Positions 53,511-62,718 of a DNA stretch of 64,000 bases are shown one piece after another. Where the stretch lies: positions 434,001-498,000 of the forward strand of contig JAQEYU010000002.1 of the NCBI GenBank assembly GCA_027692465.1, in the 5' to 3' direction. The translations under genes and the position numbers were made by a program. Under the pieces are notes generated by a model, which worked only from the letters and a program-made list of their open reading frames with translations, did no database searches and had not been told where the DNA came from. Within the stretch, counting starts at the first letter, position 1. Each line of letters begins with the position of its first letter. The DNA is from Enterococcaceae bacterium OF42-14pH9A (GTDB lineage: Bacteria; Bacillota; Bacilli; Lactobacillales; Enterococcaceae).

Positions 53511-53923
53511 CTGAGTTGCCAGTTCAACTTGGCGAATTCTGCCTTAGTTGAACTGTACCAGCTGACCGCAGGGAGGGTGGTTACCGCCACATCTCAACTT
53601 GGCGTTTCCTACCTTAGATGTTTCTATGCCCTGCCTCTCCCGTCTTCTCCGCGGATACATCCAGAAAAGTTTCAGAAGGCTCGGAGACTGACCCCGGCGT
53701 ACAGACTTTACCGTTTGAATGGCTACCAGGCCCGTTACGCATACAGTTGCTTCTAAGCAGAACCCGCTAAGAAGAACTTGCAAATTACTGACAGTTCACC
53801 GTTGATTTGAAAAATCAGTGGTGTTACTGTCAGTTTGAAGTCAATAGGCCCAAGACAATGAGAAATTTCCGCTGCCTTTCAAGTGGAATTTCTCATTGGC
53901 TTCGGCCGGCGGCTGTATGCCGG
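53511..53923. repeat. Second dense hairpin region
   Basis: Two related hairpins share the loop CAACTTGGCG but differ in stem: CAGTTCAAC/GTTGAACTG (53520-53555) and ACATCT/AGATGT (53589-53620). Further on are ACTGACAGT/ACTGTCAGT (53787-53834), CAATGAGAAATT/AATTTCTCATTG (53856-53898) and CCGGC/GCCGG (53906-53923). No protein-coding signal; the open frames here lack ribosome sites. A second-family repeat occurs in it in both orientations. Confidence 0.65.
53661..53704. repeat. Second-family repeat, inverted copy
   Basis: AAAAGTTTCAGAAGGCTC and GACCCCGGCGTACAG are the reverse complement of the start of the copy at 53908-53990, about 230 bases away. Confidence 0.6.
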
Positions 53924-53990
53924 GGGTCAGATCGGAGAGCCTTCTGAAACTTTTGGGTACTTGGCCAATTGCTTTAATTCCAGTCCGGAT
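53908..53990. repeat. Second-family repeat
   Basis: GGCTGTATGCCGGGGGTCAG, GAGCCTTCTGAAACTTTTGG, CTTGGCCAATTGCTTTA, GTCCGGA. Most complete copy of this family in the window. Confidence 0.6.
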
Positions 53991-54000
53991 GAAATAGTAG

Positions 54001-54036
54001 ACAAAAAGCCGACCCTGGTGTGAGTCAGCTTTTTGA
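54001..54036 (-). terminator. Terminator of the aldo/keto reductase at 54056
   Basis: AAAAAGCTGAC ... GTCGGCTTTTT on the minus strand (one G-T), followed by GTC; A and T runs on both sides, so it can act in both directions. Confidence 0.8.
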
Positions 54037-54055
54037 TCATGGAACAATATTCAAT

Positions 54056-54970
54056 TTAAGGCAGATCATTACCCGCTGCCAAATAGACACTGTACCATTC
54101 TTCTCCGGTCAAACGGACATCGGCGGCCCGTGCGATTTCTGCGATCCGAGACGGCGTCATAGTCCCGATGATCACCTGCATGTCGGCTGGGTGGCGCAGG
54201 ATCCAGGCAGATGCCAAACCGGTTTTCGTCGTATCGTATTTTTCTGCCAATTCGGCCAGGGTCCGATTCAACTCAGGAAACTTATCGTTGTCGATAAAGC
54301 TGCCTTCAAACCAACCGTATTGATACGGCGACCAGGCTTGGATGGTCATGTCGTGAAGACGGGAATACTCAAGAATTCCATTATCATGGTCGATACTGCG
54401 GGGATCCGTCATATTCACATGGATTCCGTTGTCGATCATTCCGGTGTGCATGATCCCAAACTGTAGCTGATTCGCTACTAACGGCTGCTTCACATATTTT
54501 TGCAACAAGTCGATCTGCGGGCCGGAAAAATTGCTGACACCGAATTGACGGACTTTTCCGGCGGTATAAAGGGCTTCAAAAGCTGCGGCGACTTCTTCCG
54601 GTTCCATCAAGGTGTCGGGACGATGCAGCAAAAAGGAATCCAGATAATTCGTGTCCAGTCGCTTCAGGATCTTTTCAGCCGACTCGATGATATGCTCTTT
54701 GGAAAAATCATACATTTTACCCGGGACGATTCCACATTTCGATTGAATGTGCAGTGCTTCCCGTTTATATTCAGTCTTTTTCAAAGCAGCGGCGAAAATT
54801 TCTTCACATTTGCCGGCGCCATAGATATCCGCATGGTCAAAAAAAGTAATGCCGTTTTCGACAGCCGTCGTGATGACTGCTGCCGGATCCTTGGCGTTTT
54901 CGATGCGCATGCAGCCCAAGACGATCCCTGATACCGGTTTTTGATCCGGTCCGAATTTGATTTGTTTCAT
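54056..54970 (-). CDS. Aldo/keto reductase, YdhF-like
   Basis: 304 residues from the ATG at 54970 (AAGGAGGAAG upstream). Catalytic residues: Asp and Tyr in TFFDHADIYGAGKCEE, Lys in IQSKCGIVPG, His in SFLLHRPD; WSPYQYGWFEG and IIGTMTPSRIAEIARA are typical of the E. coli YdhF branch. Substrate unknown. Its promoter has the same palindrome and 19-base spacer as the aldo/keto reductase promoter at 17.9 kb, so the MerR protein at 18031 is the likely regulator although it is 37 kb away. Confidence 0.85.
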   Translation of the reverse strand: MKQIKFGPDQKPVSGIVLGCMRIENAKDPAAVITTAVENGITFFDHADIYGAGKCEEIFAAALKKTEYKREALHIQSKCGIVPGKMYDFSKEHIIESAEKILKRLDTNYLDSFLLHRPDTLMEPEEVAAAFEALYTAGKVRQFGVSNFSGPQIDLLQKYVKQPLVANQLQFGIMHTGMIDNGIHVNMTDPRSIDHDNGILEYSRLHDMTIQAWSPYQYGWFEGSFIDNDKFPELNRTLAELAEKYDTTKTGLASAWILRHPADMQVIIGTMTPSRIAEIARAADVRLTGEEWYSVYLAAGNDLP

Positions 54971-55031
54971 GTTGCTTCCTCCTTGTTTCAACCAGCCGAA
55001 CTGGCGGCCATCTCAATCATTTAACGGTTTC

Positions 55032-55062
55032 ATTTTAGCACTTCAAGTACGCTTGAAGTAAA
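55032..55062 (-). promoter_or_regulatory. Second MerR-type promoter and operator
   Basis: Minus strand TTTACT, 19 bases, TAAAAT, with palindrome CTTCAAGTACGCTTGAAG (55041-55058) in the spacer. Matches the site at 17965-17982 in 16 of 18 positions. The rest of the gap up to 55323 shows only the GH27 ribosome site (AAAGGAG, 55309). Confidence 0.85.
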
Positions 55063-55323
55063 GAGAAAAAAGCCGTTTTTTCGAGAAATGGTGAATAATC
55101 TGCTGAAGAAACACAGCTGCTTGTCCACGACTGCTAAAGACAGCGGACCTGCCGAATAGCTGCGGTTTCCCCCTCAATATATTTTTCATGCGACGATTCT
55201 TTCCATTTCTCCTGCTTAAGCTATGATTTTTTCCACCTGTCGCCAAAAAACAGCGTATCCTTGTTTTAACGAAGCGGCATTTATGAATGCTTCACCAAGA
55301 TCATTATTAAAGGAGACGAAACA

Positions 55324-56589
55324 ATGAATCATTTGGATTTTGCCAAAACACCGCCGATGGGCTGGAATTCCTGGGATTGCTACGGCGCTTCCGTACGCGA
55401 AGATGAGGTCCGGGCTCATGCCGATTTCATGGCGGAACATTTAAAAGAATACGGCTGGGAATATATCGTCGTGGATATCCAGTGGAGCGAACCGGAAGCC
55501 GACTCAACCTGGTATCACGCCTTTTATCCATTGTGCATGGATGAATACTCTCGACTGATCCCGGCGGAAAATCGTTTTCCTTCGTCAGCCAACGGAGGCG
55601 GCTTCAAAGCTTTAGGAGATTATATCCACTCCAAAGGCTTGAAATTCGGGATCCACATCATGCGGGGCATCCCACGCCAAGCCGTCCATCAAAATACACC
55701 GATCAAAGGAACCGAGCTTAGAGCCCGCGACATTGCCGAAAACAATATCTGTCCTTGGAACTCCGATATGTACGGCGTCAACGTGGACAAACCGGAAGGC
55801 CAGCTGTACTACGATTCACTGATGGAACTGTATGCCTCCTGGGGGGTCGATTTCATCAAAGTCGATGATATCGCCAACAGCTATCTGTACGGCGGCGGTC
55901 ATCTGAAAGAAATCAAAGCGATCCGCAAAGCCATCGACAAGACCGGCCGACCGATCGTCCTCAGTCTCTCACCGGGACCGGCAAAAGTTCATGAAGGCTG
56001 GTTTTTGCAAGACAATGCCAATATGTGGCGGCTGACCGACGACTTTTGGGACCACTGGGATGCATTGTATAAAATGTTCGATCGCTGTGCTGAATGGGCG
56101 CCTTTCGTCCGTCCCGGCAACTGGCCGGACTGCGATATGCTGCCGCTGGGCCATATCGGAATCCGGGCCCACGACGGCGGGGGCGGAAACAATTGGACCC
56201 GTTTCACCAAAGATGAGCAGTATTTATTGATGAGTCTGTGGACGATTTTCCAATCCCCGCTGATGTACGGCGGCACCCTGCCGGATATCGACGACTTCAC
56301 TTTGAGTCTGTTCACCAACAAAGAAGTCGTTGAGATGTACCAGACGCTGACATATCGTCGGCAGCTCCATCGCGATGATCACTTTATTATCTGGCATGTC
56401 CAATCGGAAACCCAGGAATACTATGGGATCTTCAATGTCGGTGAAGCGGCAGCTGATCTGCCGGAAGAGCTGAAAGACCTGCTGAACGGCGAAAAACTGT
56501 TGGATATGTGGTCAGAAACTGAGCTGGCAAAAGCTGCGCCCCTGACCGTCAACAGCCACGGCGGCCGCCTGTTCAAAGTGCTGAAATAA
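55324..56589 (+). CDS. Glycoside hydrolase family 27, probable alpha-galactosidase
   Basis: 421 residues, cytoplasmic (no signal peptide). (Beta/alpha)8 domain opening TPPMGWNSWDCYGASV; catalytic nucleophile Asp in DFIKVDDIA and acid/base Asp in RPGNWPDCDMLPLG; C-terminal beta domain from about 340. The third strand reads FGIHIMRGIPRQAV instead of the FGIYSDAG of classical alpha-galactosidases, a variant common in bacterial GH27 and perhaps reflecting a different glycone (beta-L-arabinopyranose is a known GH27 alternative). Start has AAAGGAG. Single gene, bidirectional terminator at the end. Confidence 0.85.
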   Translation: MNHLDFAKTPPMGWNSWDCYGASVREDEVRAHADFMAEHLKEYGWEYIVVDIQWSEPEADSTWYHAFYPLCMDEYSRLIPAENRFPSSANGGGFKALGDYIHSKGLKFGIHIMRGIPRQAVHQNTPIKGTELRARDIAENNICPWNSDMYGVNVDKPEGQLYYDSLMELYASWGVDFIKVDDIANSYLYGGGHLKEIKAIRKAIDKTGRPIVLSLSPGPAKVHEGWFLQDNANMWRLTDDFWDHWDALYKMFDRCAEWAPFVRPGNWPDCDMLPLGHIGIRAHDGGGGNNWTRFTKDEQYLLMSLWTIFQSPLMYGGTLPDIDDFTLSLFTNKEVVEMYQTLTYRRQLHRDDHFIIWHVQSETQEYYGIFNVGEAAADLPEELKDLLNGEKLLDMWSETELAKAAPLTVNSHGGRLFKVLK

Positions 56590-56596
56590 GCTGCAC

Positions 56597-56632
56597 AAAA
56601 AAACTTCCGAAAATTATCGGAAGTTTTTTTTA
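56597..56632. terminator. Bidirectional terminator between GH27 and GH146-like genes
   Basis: AAAAAACTTCCGA-aaatta-TCGGAAGTTTTTTTT. Confidence 0.92.
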
Positions 56633-56672
56633 TTCAGCATTTATCAATCCGTTTCCTATTTAGTAGCCGTCC

Positions 56673-59339
56673 TCATTCCACAATCAACACGGAGCTGTGC
56701 CGGGTCAGATGATCACTTCCCGTAATCACCAATTCATGTGTCCCTCGTGCAAAACGCCGGGGTTTGCTGTCATCTGTCAAGGTTCCGTCAACAAAGAGCA
56801 GTCCTGCCGGATCCTGCAGCTCCAACAACAGTTCGGCTTCTTCATTTGCCGCAGTTGTCCGGACCCGCAATTCTGTCGTCGTTTGACTGAGTACTTCCCC
56901 TGTGTAGGCCAAGACTTCCTGCAACTCATTTTCGGTCCCGCAAGTCAATGCCGTCAAAAAAGTGATGCCGTACAAACGGGGGCTTTCCTGCCCTTCGCTG
57001 CCGCTGAAGGTCACCTTGATTAATTCCCGATCCTTCACAGTTGCCGGCAGATCCAAAGTGATATCATAAAAATCAGCCTCCGCAAAATCCTCCACGGCCA
57101 ACAACTGAGTGGTAGTCGGATCATCATTGAAGACCACCTGCAGGACTTTGCCGACGTCATCAGCCTTCAAAGTCAGCTTCAGAAAATTCGGTGTTTTGTC
57201 CGCCGGGATCGCAAATTCATAACTGAACCAACCGGCTGCCAGTGCCTGCCGATAGCGACGGCCCCAACTGGCTTCGACTTCGCTCTTTTCATACGCAAGA
57301 TTTTTAGCATATTCACTATTGTTTTCATCAAAATTATGCAGTTCGGCCGCGACCAGCTGCTGTTTTCGCAACGCTTCTTTTTTAAGACGGATGGCCTGTT
57401 GCGCCGCTTCGGAATCCGCCTGCAGCACCTCAAAGTAAATCCCATAACGTTCCCCGTGCATTTCATAATAGGGGGTGAACACCAGGTCTTCGGCGACTTC
57501 ATTCAGGCGAAAACCCAGCAGCTTTCCGGGAACAGCTTCCGGAAGCAAATGGCTCGCTGCCTGCTCGATCCAATCGGATGTCGCCACGGTCAGCGTATCC
57601 GGCAGCAGCGGTTGCTTGGTGCCGACTCTTACCAGAATCCCGTTTGGTGCATCCTCCGCGACTGCCTCTGCTCCAAGACCGGCTGCCAAAACATATGGAC
57701 CGTATTCAAAGGCGAGATAACGAGGATTATCCGGTGCTGTCGTAACTTTGACGGCCATTGTTGTTGTCAGCTCCCAACTGGCTCCCGGCGCAAGCAGCTC
57801 CTGTGGCAGGATAAAGCTGTCTTTGATCTCATTTATCAAAGAAGCCCCCGTCGTCTGATTCGTCAAGTGCCACTCTTTGGCCCAGGTCGGCAGCCGCAAG
57901 CCCAGTTTGAGGGGCTGAACCGGCTGTTCAGGATCCAACGCTGTCACTGTAAAACGGCTATGGCCGGTCTTGCGGTCGGTTTCCTGACGTAACAGTGCAT
58001 TGTTTTCCGGCAGACGAACCTCATTTGAAAAATACAGGTTCACCAAAATCCGCTCACCATCAGTATAATAGTAAGTATCCGCCAGTTTGGCGAAGCTTTC
58101 CACGCCGGTCCCGGTACAGCACCAGAACTCATCATAAGGGCGGTTGTAAACCTTGTTGTAGCCGGCGCCCATCGGCTGAAAGTACATCATCATGCCGGTT
58201 TCCGGATTTTGTGAAGCCAGGATCGCATTGATATAAGTCCGCTCATAATAATCCAGGTATTTAGCCTCGCCGGTGACTTCATAGAGGCTGCGGGACAGCT
58301 TCAACATATTGTGGGTATTGCAGGTTTCACAGGTGCAGTCGCCGTTTCTAACCGCTGCATCGTGATAGAGTTCATGGGGTTCATGGAAATGTTCACTTTG
58401 GGAATTGCCCCCGGTACAATAGGTATGGTCAGCAACGACGATCTCCCAGAAATTTTCCGCCGCCTTCAGATACAACGGCAGCTGCTGGATTTCGGTCTCT
58501 GAAAGGTATTGCCGGTTGGCTTCCTCTTGAAAGACCCGGTAACGCTTCAAGGCCCCGATCAATTTCGGAATGGTCATGTTGGCATGCTTGCCGGAAAGGA
58601 CATCCTGCCCAGCTGCCAGCTGTTGGAAAAGGACTGTTTCATCAAAATATTCAGCAGCTTCGGCATGTTCTTTTTTACCGGTCAGTTCAAACAAACGATA
58701 CAAACCGTCGTTCATCCCGCCGTATTCAATCTTCAGCATCTGCTGCTTGTCTGCCAATTTCCGCATGCGGCGATGGATGTAATCGCCAAAGCCGCTGACA
58801 GTCGCCAAAGCCAGCTGACTGGTTTGCGGATCGTCCGCTGCCATGTATTCGGCGATATCCATCAGACCCACCAGCACTTTATGCAGATTGTACCAGGGCA
58901 CCAGGCAGTTTTCCTTTTCCTCCGGCGTGACCGGCAGGCCCTCCACTTCATCCAGTGCTGCCTCCCGAAAAGCCGAGATGTAGCCGGCACTTTCCGGATG
59001 ACGCTTGCCATAGGCCGCCTGAGCTTCCGCCAAGCCGCTGACAGCTGTTCGCATCTTTTCTTTAAAGGCCCGGGCCACGACTTCATCTGACGTACTTTGA
59101 TACGCTAATGCCAGTGCCGACATGAAATGCCCGAAGAAATGTCCCCGGAAATTGATCTTGTCGCTACGTTCCCATCCTTGATAGCCGCTTTCTGTCAAAG
59201 GTTTGAGCCCGGCCACTTGATAGACTTCATATAAAAATTTATCCGCCTCCAAACTCAGCAGATAATCCGTCAGCTTTGCCTGTGCCCGACTGACGTAAGG
59301 ATCGGTGATGGTGATTTGCTTGGTCGCAATGGTTTTCAT
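56673..59339 (-). CDS. GH127/GH146-type beta-L-arabinofuranosidase (DUF1680)
   Basis: 888 residues, no signal peptide. The (alpha/alpha)6 barrel has the zinc-cysteine active site: Cys-Thr-Cys-Glu-Thr-Cys at 335-340 (Glu338, Cys340) and FWCCTGTG with Cys407-Cys408. Motifs NTHNMLKLSRSLYEVTG and GNSQSEHFHEPHELYHDA place it with GH146 (BT0349-like) rather than HypBA1. From about 680 come beta-sandwich domains (FSYEFAIPADKTPNFLKLTLKADD) and a C-terminal extension of about 90 residues. Acts on beta-L-arabinofuranosides, probably arabinan or RG-II side chains. The promoter region carries a block shared with the GH127 gene and a near-cre (GGGAAACGCTGCCA, 59497-59510). Confidence 0.85.
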   Translation of the reverse strand: MKTIATKQITITDPYVSRAQAKLTDYLLSLEADKFLYEVYQVAGLKPLTESGYQGWERSDKINFRGHFFGHFMSALALAYQSTSDEVVARAFKEKMRTAVSGLAEAQAAYGKRHPESAGYISAFREAALDEVEGLPVTPEEKENCLVPWYNLHKVLVGLMDIAEYMAADDPQTSQLALATVSGFGDYIHRRMRKLADKQQMLKIEYGGMNDGLYRLFELTGKKEHAEAAEYFDETVLFQQLAAGQDVLSGKHANMTIPKLIGALKRYRVFQEEANRQYLSETEIQQLPLYLKAAENFWEIVVADHTYCTGGNSQSEHFHEPHELYHDAAVRNGDCTCETCNTHNMLKLSRSLYEVTGEAKYLDYYERTYINAILASQNPETGMMMYFQPMGAGYNKVYNRPYDEFWCCTGTGVESFAKLADTYYYTDGERILVNLYFSNEVRLPENNALLRQETDRKTGHSRFTVTALDPEQPVQPLKLGLRLPTWAKEWHLTNQTTGASLINEIKDSFILPQELLAPGASWELTTTMAVKVTTAPDNPRYLAFEYGPYVLAAGLGAEAVAEDAPNGILVRVGTKQPLLPDTLTVATSDWIEQAASHLLPEAVPGKLLGFRLNEVAEDLVFTPYYEMHGERYGIYFEVLQADSEAAQQAIRLKKEALRKQQLVAAELHNFDENNSEYAKNLAYEKSEVEASWGRRYRQALAAGWFSYEFAIPADKTPNFLKLTLKADDVGKVLQVVFNDDPTTTQLLAVEDFAEADFYDITLDLPATVKDRELIKVTFSGSEGQESPRLYGITFLTALTCGTENELQEVLAYTGEVLSQTTTELRVRTTAANEEAELLLELQDPAGLLFVDGTLTDDSKPRRFARGTHELVITGSDHLTRHSSVLIVE

Positions 59340-59496
59340 AGTTGTCTCCTTTGAGAGGCCTGCCGCAAACCGCCAACTCCGATTCGTCGCCTTTTTCTCT
59401 ATGATCGGCAGGTGTGGTAAATCGATCTTAAAAAAAGGCGCTGATTGTTCTGTAGTCGTTTTTAGGTAGGCCGTCAGTTGATGTCTTTATTCTAGC

Positions 59497-59552
59497 GGGA
59501 AACGCTGCCATTGTAGTTAGAAAAAAGCTCAGAAAAGGTGGACTTTTACTAG
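59497..59552 (-). promoter_or_regulatory. GH146-like gene control region
   Basis: Contains a cre-like site GGGAAACGCTGCCA (one mismatch), then TTGTAGTTAGA (59511-59521) and AGAAAAGGTGGA (59531-59542), the pair of words also found at 30746-30776. The repeat copy D begins directly after. Confidence 0.5.
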
Positions 59553-59714
59553 GGTGTGTCTAAAAGCTTCGGGGGAATTCAGATTTTTGCGGACTTTTTG
59601 CCGAAATCAAAGAGTAAAGCGCAGCTTATGTGGTGCATAAGCGAGCATTTACGACGCAGATTGCGGTGAAAAGGACCAAAATATCTGCCGTTGGAGTTTT
59701 CAGACACGTCTTAG
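59550..59714. repeat. Intergenic inverted-repeat element, copy D
   Basis: From CTAGGGTGTGTCTAAAAGCTTC to GGAGTTTTCAGACACGTCTTAG. Interior close to copy C over more than 100 bases, including the central CTTATG-tggtg-CATAAG hairpin. It lies in the promoter region of the GH146-like gene and downstream of the fucosidase. Confidence 0.88.
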
Positions 59715-59769
59715 AATCATCCCTGCGATGTGGAGAAAAACTATCGTCGGCTCCCTACTTTTCAAGCAA

Positions 59770-61245
59770 TCATTTCAATTTTATGCGGAACACTACCGGT
59801 TTATCTGTATCCGCAACCGCACCCTCAAGTACCAGGCCCGATACCGTTTGCTGCCAATTGGGCAAGTCTGCTGCGCCTAGTTGTGTGACGCTGTCGATAA
59901 TGCCGTTGAACATTGGTTTGTGGCTGGCATCGTGAATTCCCAAAGCAGGTAGCAAATATCGGCCATCAGCAGAGGGTTTGAGAACCACAGCATAAATACT
60001 GTCACCGTTGACAGTGTATCGGATATCTTCGGCTGTAAAATGTTTTTTAATCCCATCGGCAAATTGACCTTCTACGATTTGCGTTGGACCTTCTCCGTAG
60101 ATGCGCCACACTTTCGCTCCATAGATTGCTTCGCCGTTGACCTCCAGCCACTTCCCGATTTCTTCCAGAATCCGGCACTCTTCCTCCGGTATGCTGCCAT
60201 CTGCTTTCGGTCCCACATTTAGCAGCAAACGTCCGTTTTTGCTGACGATATCCACCAGATCGCAAATCAATTCCGTTGCCGTTCGATAGTCGTTTCCCTT
60301 TGAATAACTCCAGGAATTCAGCGCCATCGCCGTGTCAGTCTGCCAAACAAAGGGCTTGGTATCCGCAAATTGGCCCCGTTCGATATCCACCACAGCTGTG
60401 CCGAACATGAACGCATCGTGCTTATAGTTGATGACCACCTCTTCGCCCCACTGAAAAGCCCGATTATAATAATAAGCAGCCAGCTTTCTGAGATACGGCT
60501 TCACTGCCTCGTGCTGGATCCACCAATCAAAGTACAAAATCTTTGGCTGATATTTGTCGATCAGCTCACAACAACGTGTAAGCCAATCTTCCAGAAATTC
60601 TTCTGTGGGCTTCGGCTCGGAATGAAGATCATGGTGATCGGCTTCTTTTTCTGCCGGCCAATAAAAATCTCCCCGCTTTAGCTCACCTTTCACGTCACTG
60701 TCGAATTCACGACCATGTCCCATGAAAAACCAATGCTCGATACGATGGGAAGAGACGCCGGTCAGCAACCCCTGTTTGGTCAGACTTGCTTTCAATTTCC
60801 CCAGCACATCTTGTTTAGGTCCCATATTTGCTGCGTGCCATTCCGACAGTTCACTGGCGTACATCTGAAAACCGTCATGGTGTTCCGCTACCGGCACCAC
60901 ATATTGAGCCCCGGACTTCTTGAATAGTGCTGCCCAAGTCTCTGGAACCCAGTTTTCCGCTTTAAACAATGGAATCAAATCCTTATAGCCGAAATCTTTG
61001 TGTTCACCGAATGTTTTCCGATGATACGCAAATTCCTTTGTTCCTTGAATGTACATATTGCGTGAATACCATTCACTTCCGAATTCCGGAACCGAATACA
61101 CACCCCAGTGGATGAAAATACCGAATTTTGCTTCCTCATACCAAGACGGTATACGATATTTCTGTAGCGATTGCCATTCATCGCGATATGGCCCTTGTGC
61201 GATCACCGCGTCAATCGCTGCTTGCTTCTCCTTCAAATCATACAT
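59770..61245 (-). CDS. Alpha-L-fucosidase, GH29
   Basis: 491 residues from the ATG at 61245 (GGCGGAAG upstream; a longer open frame has no ribosome site). WYEEAKFGIFIHWGVYSVPEFGSEWYSRNMY, VPVAEHHDGFQMY and the nucleophile region ILYFDWWIQH (Asp) are GH29 hallmarks; LLLNVGPKADGSIPEEE closes the catalytic domain and a C-terminal beta-sandwich follows. No signal peptide, so acts on imported fucosides. Divergent from an AraC-type regulator. Confidence 0.9.
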   Translation of the reverse strand: MYDLKEKQAAIDAVIAQGPYRDEWQSLQKYRIPSWYEEAKFGIFIHWGVYSVPEFGSEWYSRNMYIQGTKEFAYHRKTFGEHKDFGYKDLIPLFKAENWVPETWAALFKKSGAQYVVPVAEHHDGFQMYASELSEWHAANMGPKQDVLGKLKASLTKQGLLTGVSSHRIEHWFFMGHGREFDSDVKGELKRGDFYWPAEKEADHHDLHSEPKPTEEFLEDWLTRCCELIDKYQPKILYFDWWIQHEAVKPYLRKLAAYYYNRAFQWGEEVVINYKHDAFMFGTAVVDIERGQFADTKPFVWQTDTAMALNSWSYSKGNDYRTATELICDLVDIVSKNGRLLLNVGPKADGSIPEEECRILEEIGKWLEVNGEAIYGAKVWRIYGEGPTQIVEGQFADGIKKHFTAEDIRYTVNGDSIYAVVLKPSADGRYLLPALGIHDASHKPMFNGIIDSVTQLGAADLPNWQQTVSGLVLEGAVADTDKPVVFRIKLK

Positions 61246-61518
61246 TTTTCTTCCGCCTTCCTTAAGAGATAACCAAAAATTGCATTGCGATACCAATTTT
61301 TGCAACGCTGCAGTATAGCCGTTCGATGCACACCTTTATATGAAATTTGATAGTCAGGTACGACACGGCTCATGTTGAAAAGAATCCGCATATCTGCTGA
61401 TGCAGTTTTCAGCCCAATCTGCTTTTTATGGCTAAAGTATAGTTCAAATGTTACAGTTGAATAAGAGACATTTATGCCATTGTTTGGAAATTTATGACAC
61501 ATTTATACAGGTGAAGCG
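61246..61518. promoter_or_regulatory. Divergent fucosidase / AraC regulator control region
   Basis: Near the regulator start the words ACATTTATG and ACACATTTATAC (61468-61507) repeat about 30 bases apart, a pattern that suits AraC half-sites. No clear sigma-A pair for the fucosidase. Confidence 0.35.
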
Positions 61519-62370
61519 ATGCAAACAACAACTTTTTACCCCAAACTATCTTTTCAGTTGGAAAACTTGTCTATCCAACTGATCCGTGTAAGTAACGGAA
61601 AAATAACTGATGCCATTCCGCCCCACAAGCATGGAAATCATAACTTTGAGATCCACTACATCACATCCGGCAGTGGTTGGGTCCAATTGGAAGACAACCG
61701 GATCCCAATTCGGGCTGGTGACCTGTTCGTTACCGGGCCAGGCATTCTCCACAGTCAATTTTCAAATTTTGCTGATCCCATGGCAGAATATTGCCTGAAC
61801 CTCGTCATCCGCACAGACGATGAGAATGCCACCATCCTGTTGGATAGATTCGCCAATTTTTTTGAATCCGACCTGCAGCTATTTAAAAGCAGCAGTCTCA
61901 CTCTGTTGGATGAACTTCAGTGGACCCGACCGTATCACAAAGAGAGCCGTATCTGCATTCTGAAAATGATACTGATTGATTTGTTCCGCAGAGTACAATC
62001 GGCTAACCCAAAAAAGGCAACCCAAAAAGCGGACACGAACTTATCTGAACGTGTATTATTGATTGATCAATATTTTATTGCTTGTCCAGCAGAGGCTTCA
62101 TTATCCGATCTGGCGGAACAACTGTATCTGAGCACACGACAGACTCAGCGTATCATCAGAGAATCTTTCGGCGTTTCTTTTTCGGAAAAATTAGCGGAAG
62201 CACGTTGTTCAAAGGCTGAGATCCTGCTTGCCGAAAGCGACCTGAAAATCGGTGAAATTGCAGTGCTTTTGGGTTTTTCTTCTCTTGAACACTTCAGCCG
62301 CTCCTTCAAAAAGATGACCGGACTTGCTCCCAGCACCTATCGGAAAAGTTTCCCGGCTGATCAGACGTGA
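61519..62370 (+). CDS. AraC-family regulator with cupin sensor
   Basis: 283 residues. Cupin-like domain (IPPHKHGNHNFEIHYITSGSGWVQLEDNRIPIRAGDLFVTGPGILHSQ, about 36-80) and double helix-turn-helix (SLSDLAEQLYLSTRQTQRIIRESFGVSFSEKLAEAR, then IGEIAVLLGFSSLEHFSRSFKKMTGLAPSTYRKS). Divergent from the fucosidase gene, its probable target. CAGGTGA precedes the ATG. Confidence 0.82.
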   Translation: MQTTTFYPKLSFQLENLSIQLIRVSNGKITDAIPPHKHGNHNFEIHYITSGSGWVQLEDNRIPIRAGDLFVTGPGILHSQFSNFADPMAEYCLNLVIRTDDENATILLDRFANFFESDLQLFKSSSLTLLDELQWTRPYHKESRICILKMILIDLFRRVQSANPKKATQKADTNLSERVLLIDQYFIACPAEASLSDLAEQLYLSTRQTQRIIRESFGVSFSEKLAEARCSKAEILLAESDLKIGEIAVLLGFSSLEHFSRSFKKMTGLAPSTYRKSFPADQT

Positions 62371-62641
62371 CGACCAACTTCAGAGACAACTTCTGTATGC
62401 GACACAGGCTGCCTCTTCGTGCGTTCAAAAGAAATGTTCGAAAAAGCGGTCTTTCGTGGTAATTAGCTTCTCTTTCAGCAGAACCTACCGGCAGCAAACG
62501 CCAGTCCTTTCCACGTACAAAATCACCATACAATGTGCAGCCTTACACGATCTTGCCCCCTAATCCCAAAACAACATCCTCCAACAGCTGAAAAATAAGC
62601 GGTAAACACGACGTTCCCGCTTGTTTGTCACAATTTATTTA
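62371..62641. other. Gap without genes
   Basis: A weak hairpin AAGCGG ... CCGCTT (62597-62625) may end the AraC transcript. I see nothing else up to the cre site. Confidence 0.35.
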
Positions 62642-62678
62642 TGACAGCGTTTACATTCAACGGAATAAGGACTAAGAT
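62642..62678 (+). promoter_or_regulatory. Promoter of the SDR gene with overlapping cre
   Basis: TTTACA (62650-62655), 17 bases, TAAGAT (62673-62678). The -35 is inside a perfect cre, TGACAGCGTTTACA (62642-62655), so CcpA binding would block the promoter. Confidence 0.7.
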
Positions 62679-62718
62679 AGTGGTTGTAAAATCATGCACA
62701 AATAAAGGAGTGGTTCAA

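Noticed and set aside
53529..53756. 75-codon plus-strand frame in the hairpin region
   Set aside because: Translation crosses several palindromes and a repeat copy; no ribosome site.
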